DNA of 64,000 nt from Micrasema longulum (Eukaryota; Arthropoda; Insecta; Trichoptera; Brachycentridae), in the NCBI GenBank assembly GCA_022494885.1, contig JAGVSM010000224.1:1-64000 (forward strand). The letters are read 5' to 3'. Under the pieces are notes generated by a model. That model worked only from the letters and a program-made list of their open reading frames with translations, was not told where the DNA came from and made no database searches. Numbering within the stretch: position 1 is the stretch's first letter; every line of letters starts with the position of its first letter. Positions 25,401 through 36,000 of the stretch are shown piece by piece. The translations under genes were made by a program, and so were the position numbers.

Positions 25401-25940
25401 TCGACGTGATCGAATATAAAATAGGCATTGTTGTTGTAGGTGTGATATTTCTTTGGTTATCTGTTGAATTAGATGTCCACATCAAAGATGTTCAAATGTA
25501 GGGATACGGACAATGCGGTGTAAATATTTCGTGTAAACAATTTTTAAATATGGAGTAAACGGCCTTCCCAGACCAATCGAAACATTTTGTCACAGAATGC
25601 AACAAAGTCGAGACTTTAGCAGTGTGATACGATAAAAAATATGAATAAGACACGTTATTTTTTTAATAGCTTTATCGATGATATGGCAAATATTTCGTTA
25701 TCCACTACGATTTATAAAAAAAGATAGCAAATCAGGATATACAAAGAAACTATCCTACAAATTAAAATGCCATCTACTGCGCGTTTGTAACTTGTCGTGC
25801 AAGTTCTGCTCATTCTAAGTGTATGTGGCTTACGTAAATATTTTTTTTCATCGATATACCACTGTGCCCTTTTCCATTGAATAAGATTAATAATACTATT
25901 GATTGAATCGGCATAAACTTAGTGGAATGACATAATTAAT
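22400..25940. other. No gene seen; AT-rich sequence
   Basis: No coding, SINE or LINE similarity recognised. It contains a hairpin at 23686-23725 and a cluster of ATTCGAATGAAT-type motifs at 24905-25090. The 79-codon frame at 23825 has no family features. Confidence 0.5.
23686..23725. repeat. Perfect 18-bp hairpin with 4-base loop
   Basis: AAATATGCTTAATACAT / ATGTATTAAGCATATTT around ACCC, extended by one A-T pair. No function assigned; the loop is too short for a typical microRNA precursor. Confidence 0.85.
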
Positions 25941-25950
25941 ACATATAATT

Positions 25951-26186
25951 AATAAAAAACTTTGTTTTTAGACCAGTTGAGTTTATTTGGAACTACAAGT
26001 TTCTAGCTAAATAGCTAAACTAAGTAGTTTCTAGCTAGTTATTAGCTCCTCCTACCTCTGTCAGTACCTAGATTTTTCATTTCTGTATATTTATGTTAAA
26101 TTTATAATAACTCTAGTAGATGGAAGTAACTAAAAGTGCTTCAAAATAAACTCAAGTGGTCTAAAAACAAAGTTTTTTTTAATTAA
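25951..26186. repeat. MITE with about 45-bp inverted ends
   Basis: Left AACTTTGTTTTTAGACCAGT then TGAGTTTATTTGGAA; right (complement) AACTTTGTTTTTAGACCACT then TGAGTTTATTTTGAA. Length about 236. It lies 3' of the BRI3-like stop codon and holds an AATAAA on the gene's strand. Confidence 0.8.
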
Positions 26187-26369
26187 ATATGTATTTTAAG
26201 AATTAATAAATTTAACAATTGCCAACAGTTCTGTTATAAGATCAATTATGGAAATATTGTTGTAAAGCTATTAAAGTTCACAAAAATGAGTTTTAGATTA
26301 TTTTTTTTAATTCATGGAAAGAATAAACTGAAGTTCCATATAAATTATTGGCTATAGTCGTCTGTATTG

Positions 26370-26375
26370 TTTAAT
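26370..26375 (-). terminator. Candidate poly(A) signal ATTAAA of the BRI3-like gene
   Basis: Minus-strand ATTAAA about 160 bases past the stop codon, the nearest hexamer I found. A canonical AATAAA (25987..25982) lies further on, inside a MITE. Position only; cleavage site not seen. Confidence 0.35.
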
Positions 26376-26532
26376 TTTGTACGTGTTTGTAAATGTCTCT
26401 CTCGTAATTTGTTATTGAAACCAAATAAATATGAATGTTGTATCCCCTCATTGAAATATAATTGGTCTTGTGAATCTATCAAGTAGTGTCTCTCTCTCCT
26501 CAATGTATCTTGTTCTGGTTCCCTTCGCGCAC

Positions 26533-26804
26533 TTAGTCGAACCGGGCCCCGCAGTTGCTACAACGCTTGTCCCTCATGAGTAGGCAGCACAGAATGCCGA
26601 TGGGGAAGAAGAAGATGGCGCAGAAGATCCCGCAGCACGTGAAGTCGTCCTGCATGACGCCCGCCCGGCACGACGGGCAGCCGCCCACTGCTATGATCGG
26701 GGTGGTGATGATGACGTTGGGCTGTTGGAACTGAGGCTGCTGGAACTGCGGCTGCTGGAACTGGGGCTGGGGGTAGGCCTGCTGTGGGTAGGCGGGGGCG
26801 GGAG
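26533..26804 (-). CDS. BRI3: BRI3-like membrane protein, exon 2 (residues 19-108 and stop)
   Basis: The acceptor is a pyrimidine-rich TTCGTTTCCAG, with the exon starting at 26804; the stop is TAA at 26535..26533. With exon 1 the protein is 108 residues, slightly shorter than human BRI3 (about 125). Order of parts: Pro/Ala/Gln/Tyr-rich linker (19-47) with three tandem PQFQQ units, then [11 protein letters not shown] (58-68), a hydrophobic cysteine-rich segment (about 73-95) likely to be membrane-embedded, and CSNCGARF (100-107). The two CxxC knuckles (C61/C64 and C100/C103) flanking a hydrophobic stretch are the BRI3 signature and resemble LITAF-like membrane domains. By family knowledge the protein is an endosomal/lysosomal membrane adaptor; its biochemical role is not settled. 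This GC-rich exon stands out from the AT-rich repeats around it. An overlapping reading frame in the same bases (26558..26836) is a shadow. Confidence 0.92.
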
Positions 26805-27103
26805 CTGGAAACGAACAACAAACCATTATATATCATATAGCGGCCCCGTGGTGTAATAGTTAAAAAACAAAGTGATTTTATTTTATTTTAAAATATGAAA
26901 TATTTTATATTTGCAGGACCGGGATTTACAGTCTAAGATAGACAGGTAATCTTGATTTCACTCAATAAAAGATCTATGTTCATTGTATATTTAACACTGT
27001 CAAAGCAGTTTGGAATATTCCAATTTTATTAATAATTTTACCTATTACATTAAACAGATATAGCATTACATAAGTAAACTAATATAGTGACATTTGAATG
27101 AAA

Positions 27104-27290
27104 CGGGTTGTGGTCGTATGGCTAGTGTCGCGGATTCACTGATCAGTGGTCTGAGAATCGAACCCCGCTCTTTACTTGTTGACCAATACATATTTAGTGA
27201 GTTATGTACAACTCGTTAAAAACTTCACTCAAAATTAGAGCACGAAAATTTATTTCCTTAAAAAATAATTTGTCATATGCAAGTAAGAAA
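27104..27290 (+). repeat. SINE family B copy in the BRI3-like intron
   Basis: ACGGGTTGTGGTCGTATGGC, degenerate B box GAGAATCGAACCCC, then AGTGAGTTATGTACAACTCG and a diverged 3' body. Sense strand is opposite to the gene. Confidence 0.75.
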
Positions 27291-27689
27291 TTTTATTTTG
27301 TGCTTCAGATGCACATCCAGGGACTGAAATATTCCAGTGAAAAAAATACTCCAGTTTTTGTAATATAAAAAATCCGTTTTCATCATGGAAGTTATTGTTT
27401 AGATTCGGTGTTCCTCAGTGGGTAGGTTTCAGTGCATTAGATGCACATATTGGTTTATATGTGGAGCTACCCCCGGAGAATTTATAAGGTAATGAAATAG
27501 GTCGTCTTCTTCCGAAGTTATAGTCGTGTCCCTGCAGTACCAGAGCCCTCCAGAGTAATCTTAGATAATCCAATCATAAATCTCTACAGAGAAACAATGC
27601 CTTCAATTACATTCTTCAGCTACAAAAATATGAAAAGGAACCTTCACATGTATAATATTAATACTAGGTAAGTTAAACTTATACAACAA

Positions 27690-28072
27690 TGTTCTAAGTA
27701 TGTCCAAATACTTGCAGACTGGCAGAATTTTATCCCTAGGGAGTTCTCCCAAAACATTGTTGAATTAACTACCTGGTAAAGAAGAAGTATAAAAATTGAA
27801 AAATTGCTTTTAGGCGTTGCCTAGTAGGTGAATTGGTTCAGCCGGATGAATCTCAACCACATAATAAAAGTTTCAGCTCTTTTACTTCTCAAAAGTCAAC
27901 AGATGGCAGAGTTGAAGAAATGTAGATGTTAAAACATAGGCAGAATTGTGAATGTTACACAATGTGTAAAGTGGCAACTTAAACCAGCCAATGACAGGTC
28001 ATAAGCCCTGGAAATGAATAGACTCCCATAATCCCTTCTCAAAAATGGTTTCTATCTCTGTTGCAACAAATT
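27690..28072 (-). repeat. Foldback family F, the most complete single unit
   Basis: Reverse complement starts TTGCAACAGAGATAGAAACC, passes the core, AAAGAGCTGAAACTTTTATT, ATTCACCTACTAGGCAACGC, CTTCTTCTTTACCAGGTAGT, AGAACTCCCTAGGGATAAAA and ends TTTGGACATACTTAGAACAT. It defines the family unit at about 380-400 bp. Confidence 0.8.
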
Positions 28073-28099
28073 TAAATTTAAACTTATACATAAATCTGC

Positions 28100-29930
28100 A
28101 CACGTAAAACAGTATCCCAGAATTCAGTAGTATTTAAACTCTATCAACCATGAAACAAAAAAAAATGTCCAAAGTGAAAAACAGCAAGGCTGCATCACAA
28201 GTTATTGTCGTTTTTACCGACACTAGTATCGTAGTAGAGTTGTAATATATAAGATGGTCGCGGGGCTACTGGGAACCCAAGGTGACAACGGACTGAGGTC
28301 AATACCTACTGCAGTGTAATGAGAAATCATTTGAAAGGAAGTCCTCACAAACTACAATAGGAAAATCAATCGGCAATGATAAATTACAGGAAAAGACAAG
28401 TCTATTTTCAAAATTGCTTGGACGAAGATATTTAAATTAGATTTTTTTTCAATGGACGATAACATAGTAAACAAAACCAGAAACCCTTGGGCAATGGTTC
28501 GATATTTTTAAGGTATAATACTTTCCAGTAGCAAAAAATATTTGCCTCGAAAACATAGTTTCACTAATGTGAAAAATGTCGGTCTCGAAAGTGATCATGT
28601 TCAGCTGCATGACTGCTCTTCCGATCGGCATAACCAGTGTCAGATTGGTTCTGAAAGCCGTGAGGTAAGAGTCTGCGCTTTATGCTGACGCTGTGAAAGA
28701 TATCCATTAGTATAATAAAATTTGATATTCTCTAAAATGGCTGAGTTCTCTATATAAGCTCTTACCAGTCTGAAAAAATGGGTCACTGTGAGCCCACATT
28801 TCTAAGTTGCAAACTGTCAGTCCCAAGCATGCCCAAGAGGATTATGACTATGTTTGAACATCATTATATCTGTAATTCTTACATCGGTTAATTTTTGTGA
28901 AATAAAAAAACCGAAACTTTATTATGCTAGTATTTCGATCCCATATCCGCCACATACGAATGGACGCTCTTTGACTCTTAATTCTAACTACTCAGGGGTA
29001 CGCCTACCCTCTCATAGTAATAATGAATTATCTCTCTACTCATCCCTCTACCCCTGCATGCTTTTTAGTTTACATCACAGTTATTTTTGAGATTTTTTTT
29101 TACTTATAAGTAGTTTATTACATAGTTTTTGAGACATAAATCCCAAATCCATGGGACTAAAAGTCCTGATTTGAGTTGAGACGAGTGATTAGTTGACGTG
29201 GTTGACACAAACATAAGAGTATATCACCACGAATATTATATTAGGTCAGAAACAACAATAATTTTATTAAATAAATATATGGCACATCAATATGATAAAC
29301 AGCAAACCTGGTACCAACATTTTGCTGATATCTCTCCTTATTATTCGACCAGAAGTGTGTAAGTGCTTATTTTAGGTACAGTTGTCTCATATCCAGCACC
29401 TTCATTTATTGAAAGAATTGTTCTGACGGGTATGTTAGAGGGCGCCTGAATATTATTCTCAACAATAATTTATGTGTAATTATGATAGGCTTTAAGACGG
29501 ATGCCGCACAACCCCCCCGGCCAACAATTTCATAGCTTGCAGTGGATTGAAACAGAGCAAAGTACATACTTCTGCACGACCTAACTTAAGTAAAAGCAAT
29601 ACAATATTGGTAACTAGAACGCAAATGTTTATTTTAAAACAAACGGTCTGTTTATAGTATTCCGTATATGAATTTAACAGGAGTATTGTTAAACAAATAA
29701 ACAAATTAAATAGGCACGCAGTACATACTTGAATGATTCACTATACGTCATCATACAATTTTAAGTGTTAATCAACTTAGGTAACAGTTTTAATTATAAA
29801 TGTAATTAATCATATTTTTTTCTTCTATCAATGCGATAAAAAGGGATTTCGACAAGTTGGTTTGTTTTTTTTTTAGTATTAATAATTGCTGCTATCATTC
29901 TTAACAAACTTTCTCTTAACTATTGCGCCC
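28100..29930. other. Intron stretch without recognised element
   Basis: No protein similarity seen. A block at 29125-29180 (TTTTTGAGACA, ATGGGACTAAAAGTC) recurs at 57680-57730, showing at least one shared old repeat. Confidence 0.4.
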
Positions 29931-29936
29931 AGTGCA

Positions 29937-30010
29937 GTACAGTGGCGTAATGGTTAAGATGCTTGCCTCACGCCCGGTGGATCCGGGTTCGATTACTGGT
30001 TAAATCACAA
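29937..30010 (+). repeat. tRNA-like SINE head, family D
   Basis: GTGGCGTAATGGTTAAGATG then GGATCCGGGTTCGATTACTG: A box-like and good B box. The 3' sequence (AAATCACAACACTAAAATGG) differs from families A and B. The acceptor stem does not pair as in a real tRNA. Confidence 0.6.
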
Positions 30011-30289
30011 CACTAAAATGGAAATGTTATGTTTCTCACGTGGCTGTAATTCATCATTGTATTTGGGTTTCTTGGCCCGTTGACATGAAACAAAATTGAA
30101 TTCTGGTAAATCGAATATAATAAATGTGTAAATCTGCAAAAAATATTCAAAATAGAATAGCAAATTATTATTATCAAAGGTCCTTAACTCTTAAAAGACT
30201 GCGAAAAAAAACCCCCGTAAACGGTTCTGTAACGTTCTGTTACATCACAAATGACGAATGATTTGAAACGCAGGTTGGTAAATATTGGT

Positions 30290-30440
30290 ATATTACCACT
30301 TACCGACTTTTCATGTCTACAGGTTTTGAGACGTACCCGTCTCTTCGTCACTACTACACATGCAAATACTAAAATACATTCACTTTCACCTTTAGCATCA
30401 CCGAAGTACGCATCGTAGTTACGAAAAAATACATAAATTA
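30290..30440 (-). repeat. Repeat family K, copy 2
   Basis: CCACTTACCGACTTTTCATG and GACGTACCCGTCTCTTCGTC are the reverse complement of the copy at 8552-8650. Confidence 0.6.
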
Positions 30441-30520
30441 TATGCAGAGTTAAAGGCGATGCAAACACCACCATATCCATGTTGGTGTGGTGAGTGTCCT
30501 GAACTCTGAATGTCACTGAA

Positions 30521-31109
30521 CTCCTCCTAAACGGCTTACCCGATATACGTGCGGTTTTCAGCGAAATGTAGACTTTTGCGCTGCGCGTGTTCGTAGATAT
30601 TAAAATTGTTTATCGAATATGTAAAGAAAAAAGTTTGAACCATAAATCTTTTTTTCATCGACCTACCCAGGTTGCATTCGACGAGAGTGCATTTACAAAA
30701 AAATGGATGGATGTTTTTTTTTGTGTTTAAAAAAAGTTTCATTTTGAATGTTTACAAACAACATTCGATTTTTATGGATCCCAATCAGATTCTTTCCTAA
30801 CATTCCTTATAATTTCTTCCCATTTATTTCTTTTTACTGGATTTTTGGTAATACTAAAATAATATTAACTGACATTCAATACATTTTTGAAGATCGCATT
30901 CATTAATAAAGTCCACCCCCGTAGGTGAGAAGAGATGAATTTGACACTTGAAAAAAGAATTATATATTTGAAAATGAAGTATTTTATGTTTTGGAATTCA
31001 ACCACAAACAAGTACCTAGGTACCCCATTTATCAATGAAAAGTCTTATTCCAAGGTAATAGCAGGCAAGCCAACGTTCGGGCAGGACAACGTGTGTCGGG
31101 TCCGCTAGT
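30521..31109 (+). mobile_element. Non-autonomous Helitron, 5'-truncated copy
   Basis: Co-linear with 55660-56662 from TAAACGGCTTACCCGATATA to the 3' end. The last bases AACGTGTGTCGGGTCCGCTAG T fit the Helitron 3' end (CTAG followed by T of the AT target) with GC-rich subterminal sequence. It lacks the TCT-TATATATA 5' end seen in the other copy. No Rep/helicase coding sequence. It lies in the gene's intron, antisense to it. Confidence 0.75.
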
Positions 31110-31219
31110 ATACTTATATTTACTAACATTAGTTAAAATAATGTTTGACCACAAAGTTATTTTATTTATATAAATATACCATAAATTAGGTGCGAAGGTT
31201 TGCACGGTCACTCTTATCT

Positions 31220-31350
31220 ATATGTTTCTTTTTTGGGTGATACCGTGTGAGTTGGATTTGTTCCGACGTTTCGGCTACCTTACAGGAGATACCTTTAGGG
31301 TAAACTGTTTTTGGTAAACACACACGGTTTCACCCAAAAAATAAACATAT
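31220..31350. repeat. 131-bp MITE with about 30-bp inverted ends
   Basis: Left ATATGTTTCTTTTTTGGGTG then ATACCGTGTG; right (complement) ATATGTTTATTTTTTGGGTG then AAACCGTGTG. The centre holds CCGACGTTTCGGC. Confidence 0.8.
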
Positions 31351-32548
31351 TGATACTATATATCGTTTAATAATCTGTTTATCATAATTTATATACACAA
31401 TCGTACTATTTAGGCTTGCAGTACGACAATACGACTTCATTATTTTTTTTAAATGAAAGAGGTATATTAAGTCTTGTATTATTTGTACGCTGTACACTCG
31501 TGTTACATCATGGCCACATTAAACATAAAAACACAACACTTATTCATATTATTACTTTACGACTAGGTAGTAATATTATGAGTAATGAATTTACAATGGC
31601 CAGCATTACACTTTAATATTGGTTGTTCAAATACCTACTACCTCTGTCATAAAATAATAATCAGTTTTCAAAACATTTCAGGTGGGTAAAGCGAAAAAAA
31701 CTCTTGATAGTAAATATTACCTACTTGTTTGTTTGAGATTACTATTTATGGCCTTAATTTTATCGATAAGTTTGAACATTATTTCAACCAGGGTGGCAAC
31801 TACCATCGCAAGTTAACATAGTTATCTTTGACTGACTATAAAGTAACATCGATATTGATGAAAGAAATGTATATATTTTCTTGCCTCCTCTTTCACAGTA
31901 GTAGCCGCTCGATTGTGAAATAATCTACCCACTAATGTTGGAGACGCCTCTTCTTTATTTATATTTAAGTCAAGATTGAAATGTCACTATCTAAATATTA
32001 AATTGTTCCTTTATCCTTCATCTTTCCTTCCCATCCCCTCTCCTCTCTTCATATAATAGTGTTCATTTTTTTTTAAACTTTGCTTTTAATTTTTGTATAA
32101 AATTGTAAGATTCAATATGTCCATGTATTTATAATTTTCTCAAACTGAACGGTTTGGGTAGGTAGAAAGAAATTGCCAAGACAATATGCCCGCCCTTATA
32201 TGTATATATATTGTATATGTATATAAAGTGTCAAATAAATATATATTTGCATGAAAATTCAAAGTATCTACGTTGGTAACCTGTCATTGTAAACATACTC
32301 TATTTTTCATACAGAAAAACATACTTAATTTTACTTTGTTGATAAAATTAAAGATGAATTTAAATTTCCCACTGCAATCATAAAATATTTCTTACGCATT
32401 ATTATACTTTGGTTTTATATTATAACTTAAAGTACAAAATATTTTTGGCAGACTTATAGCAAAAAGCAATATCTTCCAGCCAACTAAAAAACAGACTGAT
32501 CAAAAGAAAAGATTGGTCAAAATTTTGTACCAAAAAACCATAAATAAA

Positions 32549-32594
32549 TATCAAAAGATACATACATTTGTTAAAATGTATGTATCTTTTGATA
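32549..32594. repeat. Perfect 21-bp snap-back palindrome at a LINE 5' junction
   Basis: TATCAAAAGATACATACATTT, GTTA, then its exact reverse complement. The right arm is the first part of the truncated LINE beginning here. Confidence 0.9.
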
Positions 32595-33575
32595 ACAAGA
32601 TTGCTGACGATAACAAGATACTTAAGCTAATTAAAAATATTGATGACTGTGTCAGACTCCAAGAAGACATAAATGCATTTCATACTTGGTGCAAAACTAA
32701 TAACATGGAACTTAACATCGATAAATGCAAAATTATTTCATACCATAAATGTAAACATCCTTTTATTTTTGATTATAAACTTAATGGCCAAGTTCTTTCG
32801 ATTGTCACCTCTATAAGAGATCTTGGAGTGATCCTAGATAATAAACTAACTTTTCTGGAACACTTTGATAATATAGTAAACAGATCCTTAAAAATTTTAG
32901 GCTTTATTAATAGAACTACGTCTGATTTCCAAAGTATGCTTACACTTAAAACACTTTATTGCTCTTTAGTTCGCCCTATTCTTGAATATGCATCTGTAAT
33001 CTGGTCCCCTCATTATGCTGTTCATATCAAGCGCCTTGAATCAGTTCAACATCGTTTTATAAGAAAAATTGCATGGAAGATGGGATTGGAAAAAGGAGAC
33101 TATTCATATTCTGATATGGAGAGGTTTTTAAGCATATCAAGTCTTGAAAAACGTAGATGCATTGCAGATATAATCTGCATGTATAAAATTATGAACTGTC
33201 TCATTGATGCCCCTGAAATTTTGCAAAAGATTCTTTTAACGTTCCCACCCGTAGACTAAGAAATAATGAAATGCTTTTCCTCGGTCACTACAGGACCAAT
33301 TATGGTGCACAGTCGCCTTTGCCCAGAATGATCAGGCGGGTGAACGATCATCAAGATCTTGATTATTATGGTGTAAGGATGTCTTTCTTTACAAATCAGC
33401 TAAAGAATCTGTATAGTTAGCCTATGCTTTTTACTTAATCTAAAAAATCTATCATCTGTCTTTGCTGCTTATTTCTGTTCCTTATATTTTTTTATTCCTT
33501 TGTAAAAATTTCTTTTAATTGTAATGTTTATAATGGACTTTGTCCGTAAATAAATAAATAAATAAATAAATAAAA
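32574..33575 (+). mobile_element. 5'-truncated Jockey/CR1-like LINE with ORF end, 3' UTR and AAAT-type tail
   Basis: Coding starts at the catalytic loop of reverse transcriptase (ADDNKILKLIKNIDD), then AFHTWCKTNNMELNIDKCKI, IRDLGVILDNKLTFLEHFDN, RPILEYASVIWSPHYAVHIK and LESVQHRFIRKIAWKMG. The frame meets a stop at 33259 because of a single frameshift near 33240. The next frame continues NVPTRRLRNNEMLFLGHYRT and MSFFTNQLKNLYS to a stop at 33420. The 3' UTR ends TTTGTCCGTAAATAAATAAA with a tetranucleotide tail (33548-33573). The long clean ORF shows it is younger than the related copy at 20384-21700. Confidence 0.88.
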
Positions 33576-33639
33576 TACAATAAAACTAATTCATTAAAAA
33601 TGACAGCGGTTTTATAATTAGGAGATAAGGCTAGCACAT

Positions 33640-34510
33640 ATTAACATTAATAAAATAAAAAAAGTACATAAATGATAAGGAATGTGGGATCAGATAATGA
33701 GTTTGGAAGGAGAGAGAAAGAGGAACCAAGGAAGAAAAAAGTGATAAAAAAATATGTATGAGAAGGAAAAAAAATCAGCAAAAACTCGGGAAGTACAGGA
33801 TTCTGGGGATATATATTGATGCTTCTTGAAGGTGGCTAGAGAAGGTGCAGTTTTTATGAAGAGGTAGCTCATTCCAAAGTCTAGCAGCTTGGACGGAATA
33901 GGAATAGCTGAAAAATGATGTCGGCCTCGTGGTGTAATGGTCAGTGTATTCGCCTACCATGTAAGAGGTCTCGGGTTCGATTCCCGATATGGTTGATATG
34001 AAATATTATTTAAAAGGGTGTTTTACACTAGTATATTTTACAGTCCCTGGACTGGTACCTGAAGCGTAAGACTGATCACCTTACCTTAATGTAACAAAAA
34101 TGATCAAGATACGCTGCGATTGGTGCACCTATGCACCATTAGGTGCGGAAAGGGAATGACGACGACGACGAAAAATGATGTGCTATGTCGAGGAATGGAA
34201 AGTGTTCTCTCCTGAGAAGGGCGAAGCGAAAGACCGTGGATCAGAAAGGTAAATGAAATTCTCAGCAAGATATTTTGGAGCTCAAGGATTGTGAAGAATA
34301 TTATAAAGAAGTAAAAGAGATTAAACGTTTATGCGCTGATAAAAATGAAGCCACTTGAATTCGGAACGAAATGTGGTCATACTTTCTGAGATTGAAAATA
34401 TAGCGGATGCATTGATTCTGCAAACGCTCCAGACGATCTGTAAGTTCCGTATTGGCGTCAAGATAGCAAATATTAGCATTGCACTGAGAAGACAATAGAA
34501 TAGATTGGGA
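33640..34510 (-). pseudogene. Jockey-like LINE C-terminal fragment, split by a SINE
   Basis: Upstream part (34180-34495) reads NANICYLDANTELTDRLERL and QNQCIRYIFNLRKYDHISF; downstream part (33690-33920) reads SVQAARLWNELPLHKNCTFS, SHLQEASIYI. Both blocks are standard ORF2 C-terminal motifs, and the SINE at 33922-34169 separates them. Confidence 0.75.
33922..34169 (+). mobile_element. SINE family A, full-length, with 12-bp target duplication
   Basis: tRNA-like head (CGGCCTCGTGGTGTAATGGT; B box GGGTTCGATTCCC) of tRNA-Gly type, then TTTAAAAGGGTGTTTTACAC, ACAGTCCCTGGACTGGTACC, GAAGCGTAAGACTGATCACC, a TGCACCATTAGGTGC hairpin and a GAC-repeat tail. The flanks GAAAAATGATGT (33910-33921 and 34170-34181) are identical: a target-site duplication. 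It interrupts a LINE fragment on the other strand. It is the best reference copy for the family in this window. Confidence 0.9.
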
Positions 34511-34869
34511 CGGTTTTTTTTGGTTGTGATTGGAAGAAAATTCTGCAGTTAAATTTTGATAATGTTGCTACAGAAATTATAAAGGCAGGAGGTAAAATAA
34601 TTTTTGGATGGTTACACTAGCTTTTAAACGATGTTTATAGAAAGACACTCCTTCAGAGTGAAGGACAGTTTTTCTGCTTCTTTTTGATTTATTTTACTTA
34701 ATTTTATTTTATTTAAATGTACAATACAGCACTATTGCCAATAACAATGTACATAAATTATATTATTAGGTATTTACAAAAACATGTTTTAAAAAAACAC
34801 TATAGATTGTTAATCTAACATAAAGTCCATACAGACAATAGTAAACAAAGACGAATAAGTCACTAATAC

Positions 34870-35115
34870 ACATTATGATACATAGTTAGAGAAGAAGAGT
34901 CAAACGCTGATAACCCCAGCATGGAAAAGATCCACCTCTCTCGGTAGGCTGTTCGACAGACCAATCATTTTCCACACAGGCATCATCGACGATAAATTTG
35001 TCCTGCATTCAGGAAGAACTGTGTTAAAGTCTGTGTTGCCTAGCTACAGCTAGCTAGTTGCTCGGTTCAAATAATTTTATGCGCTCCAAAATTTTGGGAT
35101 TGTAAATTAACCGGT
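34870..35115 (-). pseudogene. LINE C-terminal fragment, family L1w, copy 2
   Basis: Reverse complement matches 6670-6910: TACAATCCCAAAATTTTGGA, GTTCTTCCTGAATGCAGGAC, CAGCCTACCGAGAGAGGTGG and ATCTTTTCCATGCTGGGGTT. Frame-broken. Confidence 0.65.
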
Positions 35116-35279
35116 TCAGAAACATAATGGAAATAAATTATATGCGAAGGAAATGGCTCTAGGGTAGAATGCGAAAATTATAGAGCATCAGCCTTCAAAG
35201 CCCGGTTGCCAAATTTTTGGAAGAATACTGATTGGGAGAGTAAGAAAAGAAAAAGTATACTTTACGAAATATTTTTTTT

Positions 35280-36000
35280 TTTGACAAAAAACCAAAAGCT
35301 ATTCTGCGCATTTTTCGACCTGCAAAAAGGGTTCGATATAATTGACAGACATACATAATTATGGTGGTATAAGAGAATGGAGTGAGCGGATATCTGACGT
35401 GGGCTATTGCTTCTCTGTATAAAGTCAGCACATCATGTGTAAGGGTAAATGGATCACACCCATCGTAGTTTGATATTTCTAAAGGAGTCAACCGGGTTGT
35501 GTGATGTCGCCGTGGCTGTTCAACGTATATATCGATAACCGTATGAAAGAACTGAACGGTTTCAGAATGGGAGCATGGGTGTCAACTGTCCTTTGTATGC
35601 TGATGGTTCCGTGCTTCTTGCTAGATATAAATAGAACCTGTAATTCTGAGTAGTAAAAGTCTACGATATATGCAACGAAAGCGATTTGCTGATGAATGTC
35701 GATAAATCGAATGTGGTGATTTTTGAAAGAAATTAAAGTATGACTAAATGTGAGATCACTTGGAATAAGGTTATACTAAAACAGGTAGAGGAATTGTATC
35801 TGAAAAGTATTTTTACTAGGAATGGAATAAGTCAGAAAAATATTGAAAGGAGGGCGAGAGCCAGGAACAGAGTCAACGGTCCATTTAAATCAACTCTGAT
35901 AAATAAATGTTTGACGCAGGAGGCAAAATTAGCAGCTCACAACGAAATCCTGGTGCCGAGCCTGATGTATGAAATTGGAAAATCAAGGATGAAATGACTT
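35280..36000 (+). pseudogene. LINE reverse transcriptase remnant, family L2v
   Basis: Broken frames spell FFDLQKGFDIIDRHT (motif A), GVNRVV-like then MSPWLFNVYIDNRMKEL (motif B), and a LYADGS block (motif C; D to G) near 35600. An 86-codon frame follows (35740..35997): KQVEELYLKSIFTRNGISQK, NIERRARARNRVNGPFKSTL, NEILVPSLMYEIGKS. This order (VEELYLGS..FTRDG..IERR) is typical of a LINE family common in insects. Several stops; inactive. Confidence 0.75.

Noticed and set aside
26558..26836. Second open frame over the BRI3-like exon, rich in Pro/Ala/His/Arg
   Set aside because: Frame-shifted shadow of the true exon; composition follows GC-rich codons, and it has no conserved motif.
33548..33573. 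AAAT-type tandem repeats as a microsatellite locus or CRISPR-like array
   Set aside because: It is a LINE tail; nothing with regular repeats and unique spacers was found in the window.
33922..33995. Cloverleaf-like sequence with perfect B box, possible tRNA gene
   Set aside because: It recurs with the same non-tRNA 3' body at 43703 and elsewhere, acceptor stem pairing is poor, and it has a target duplication: a SINE head.
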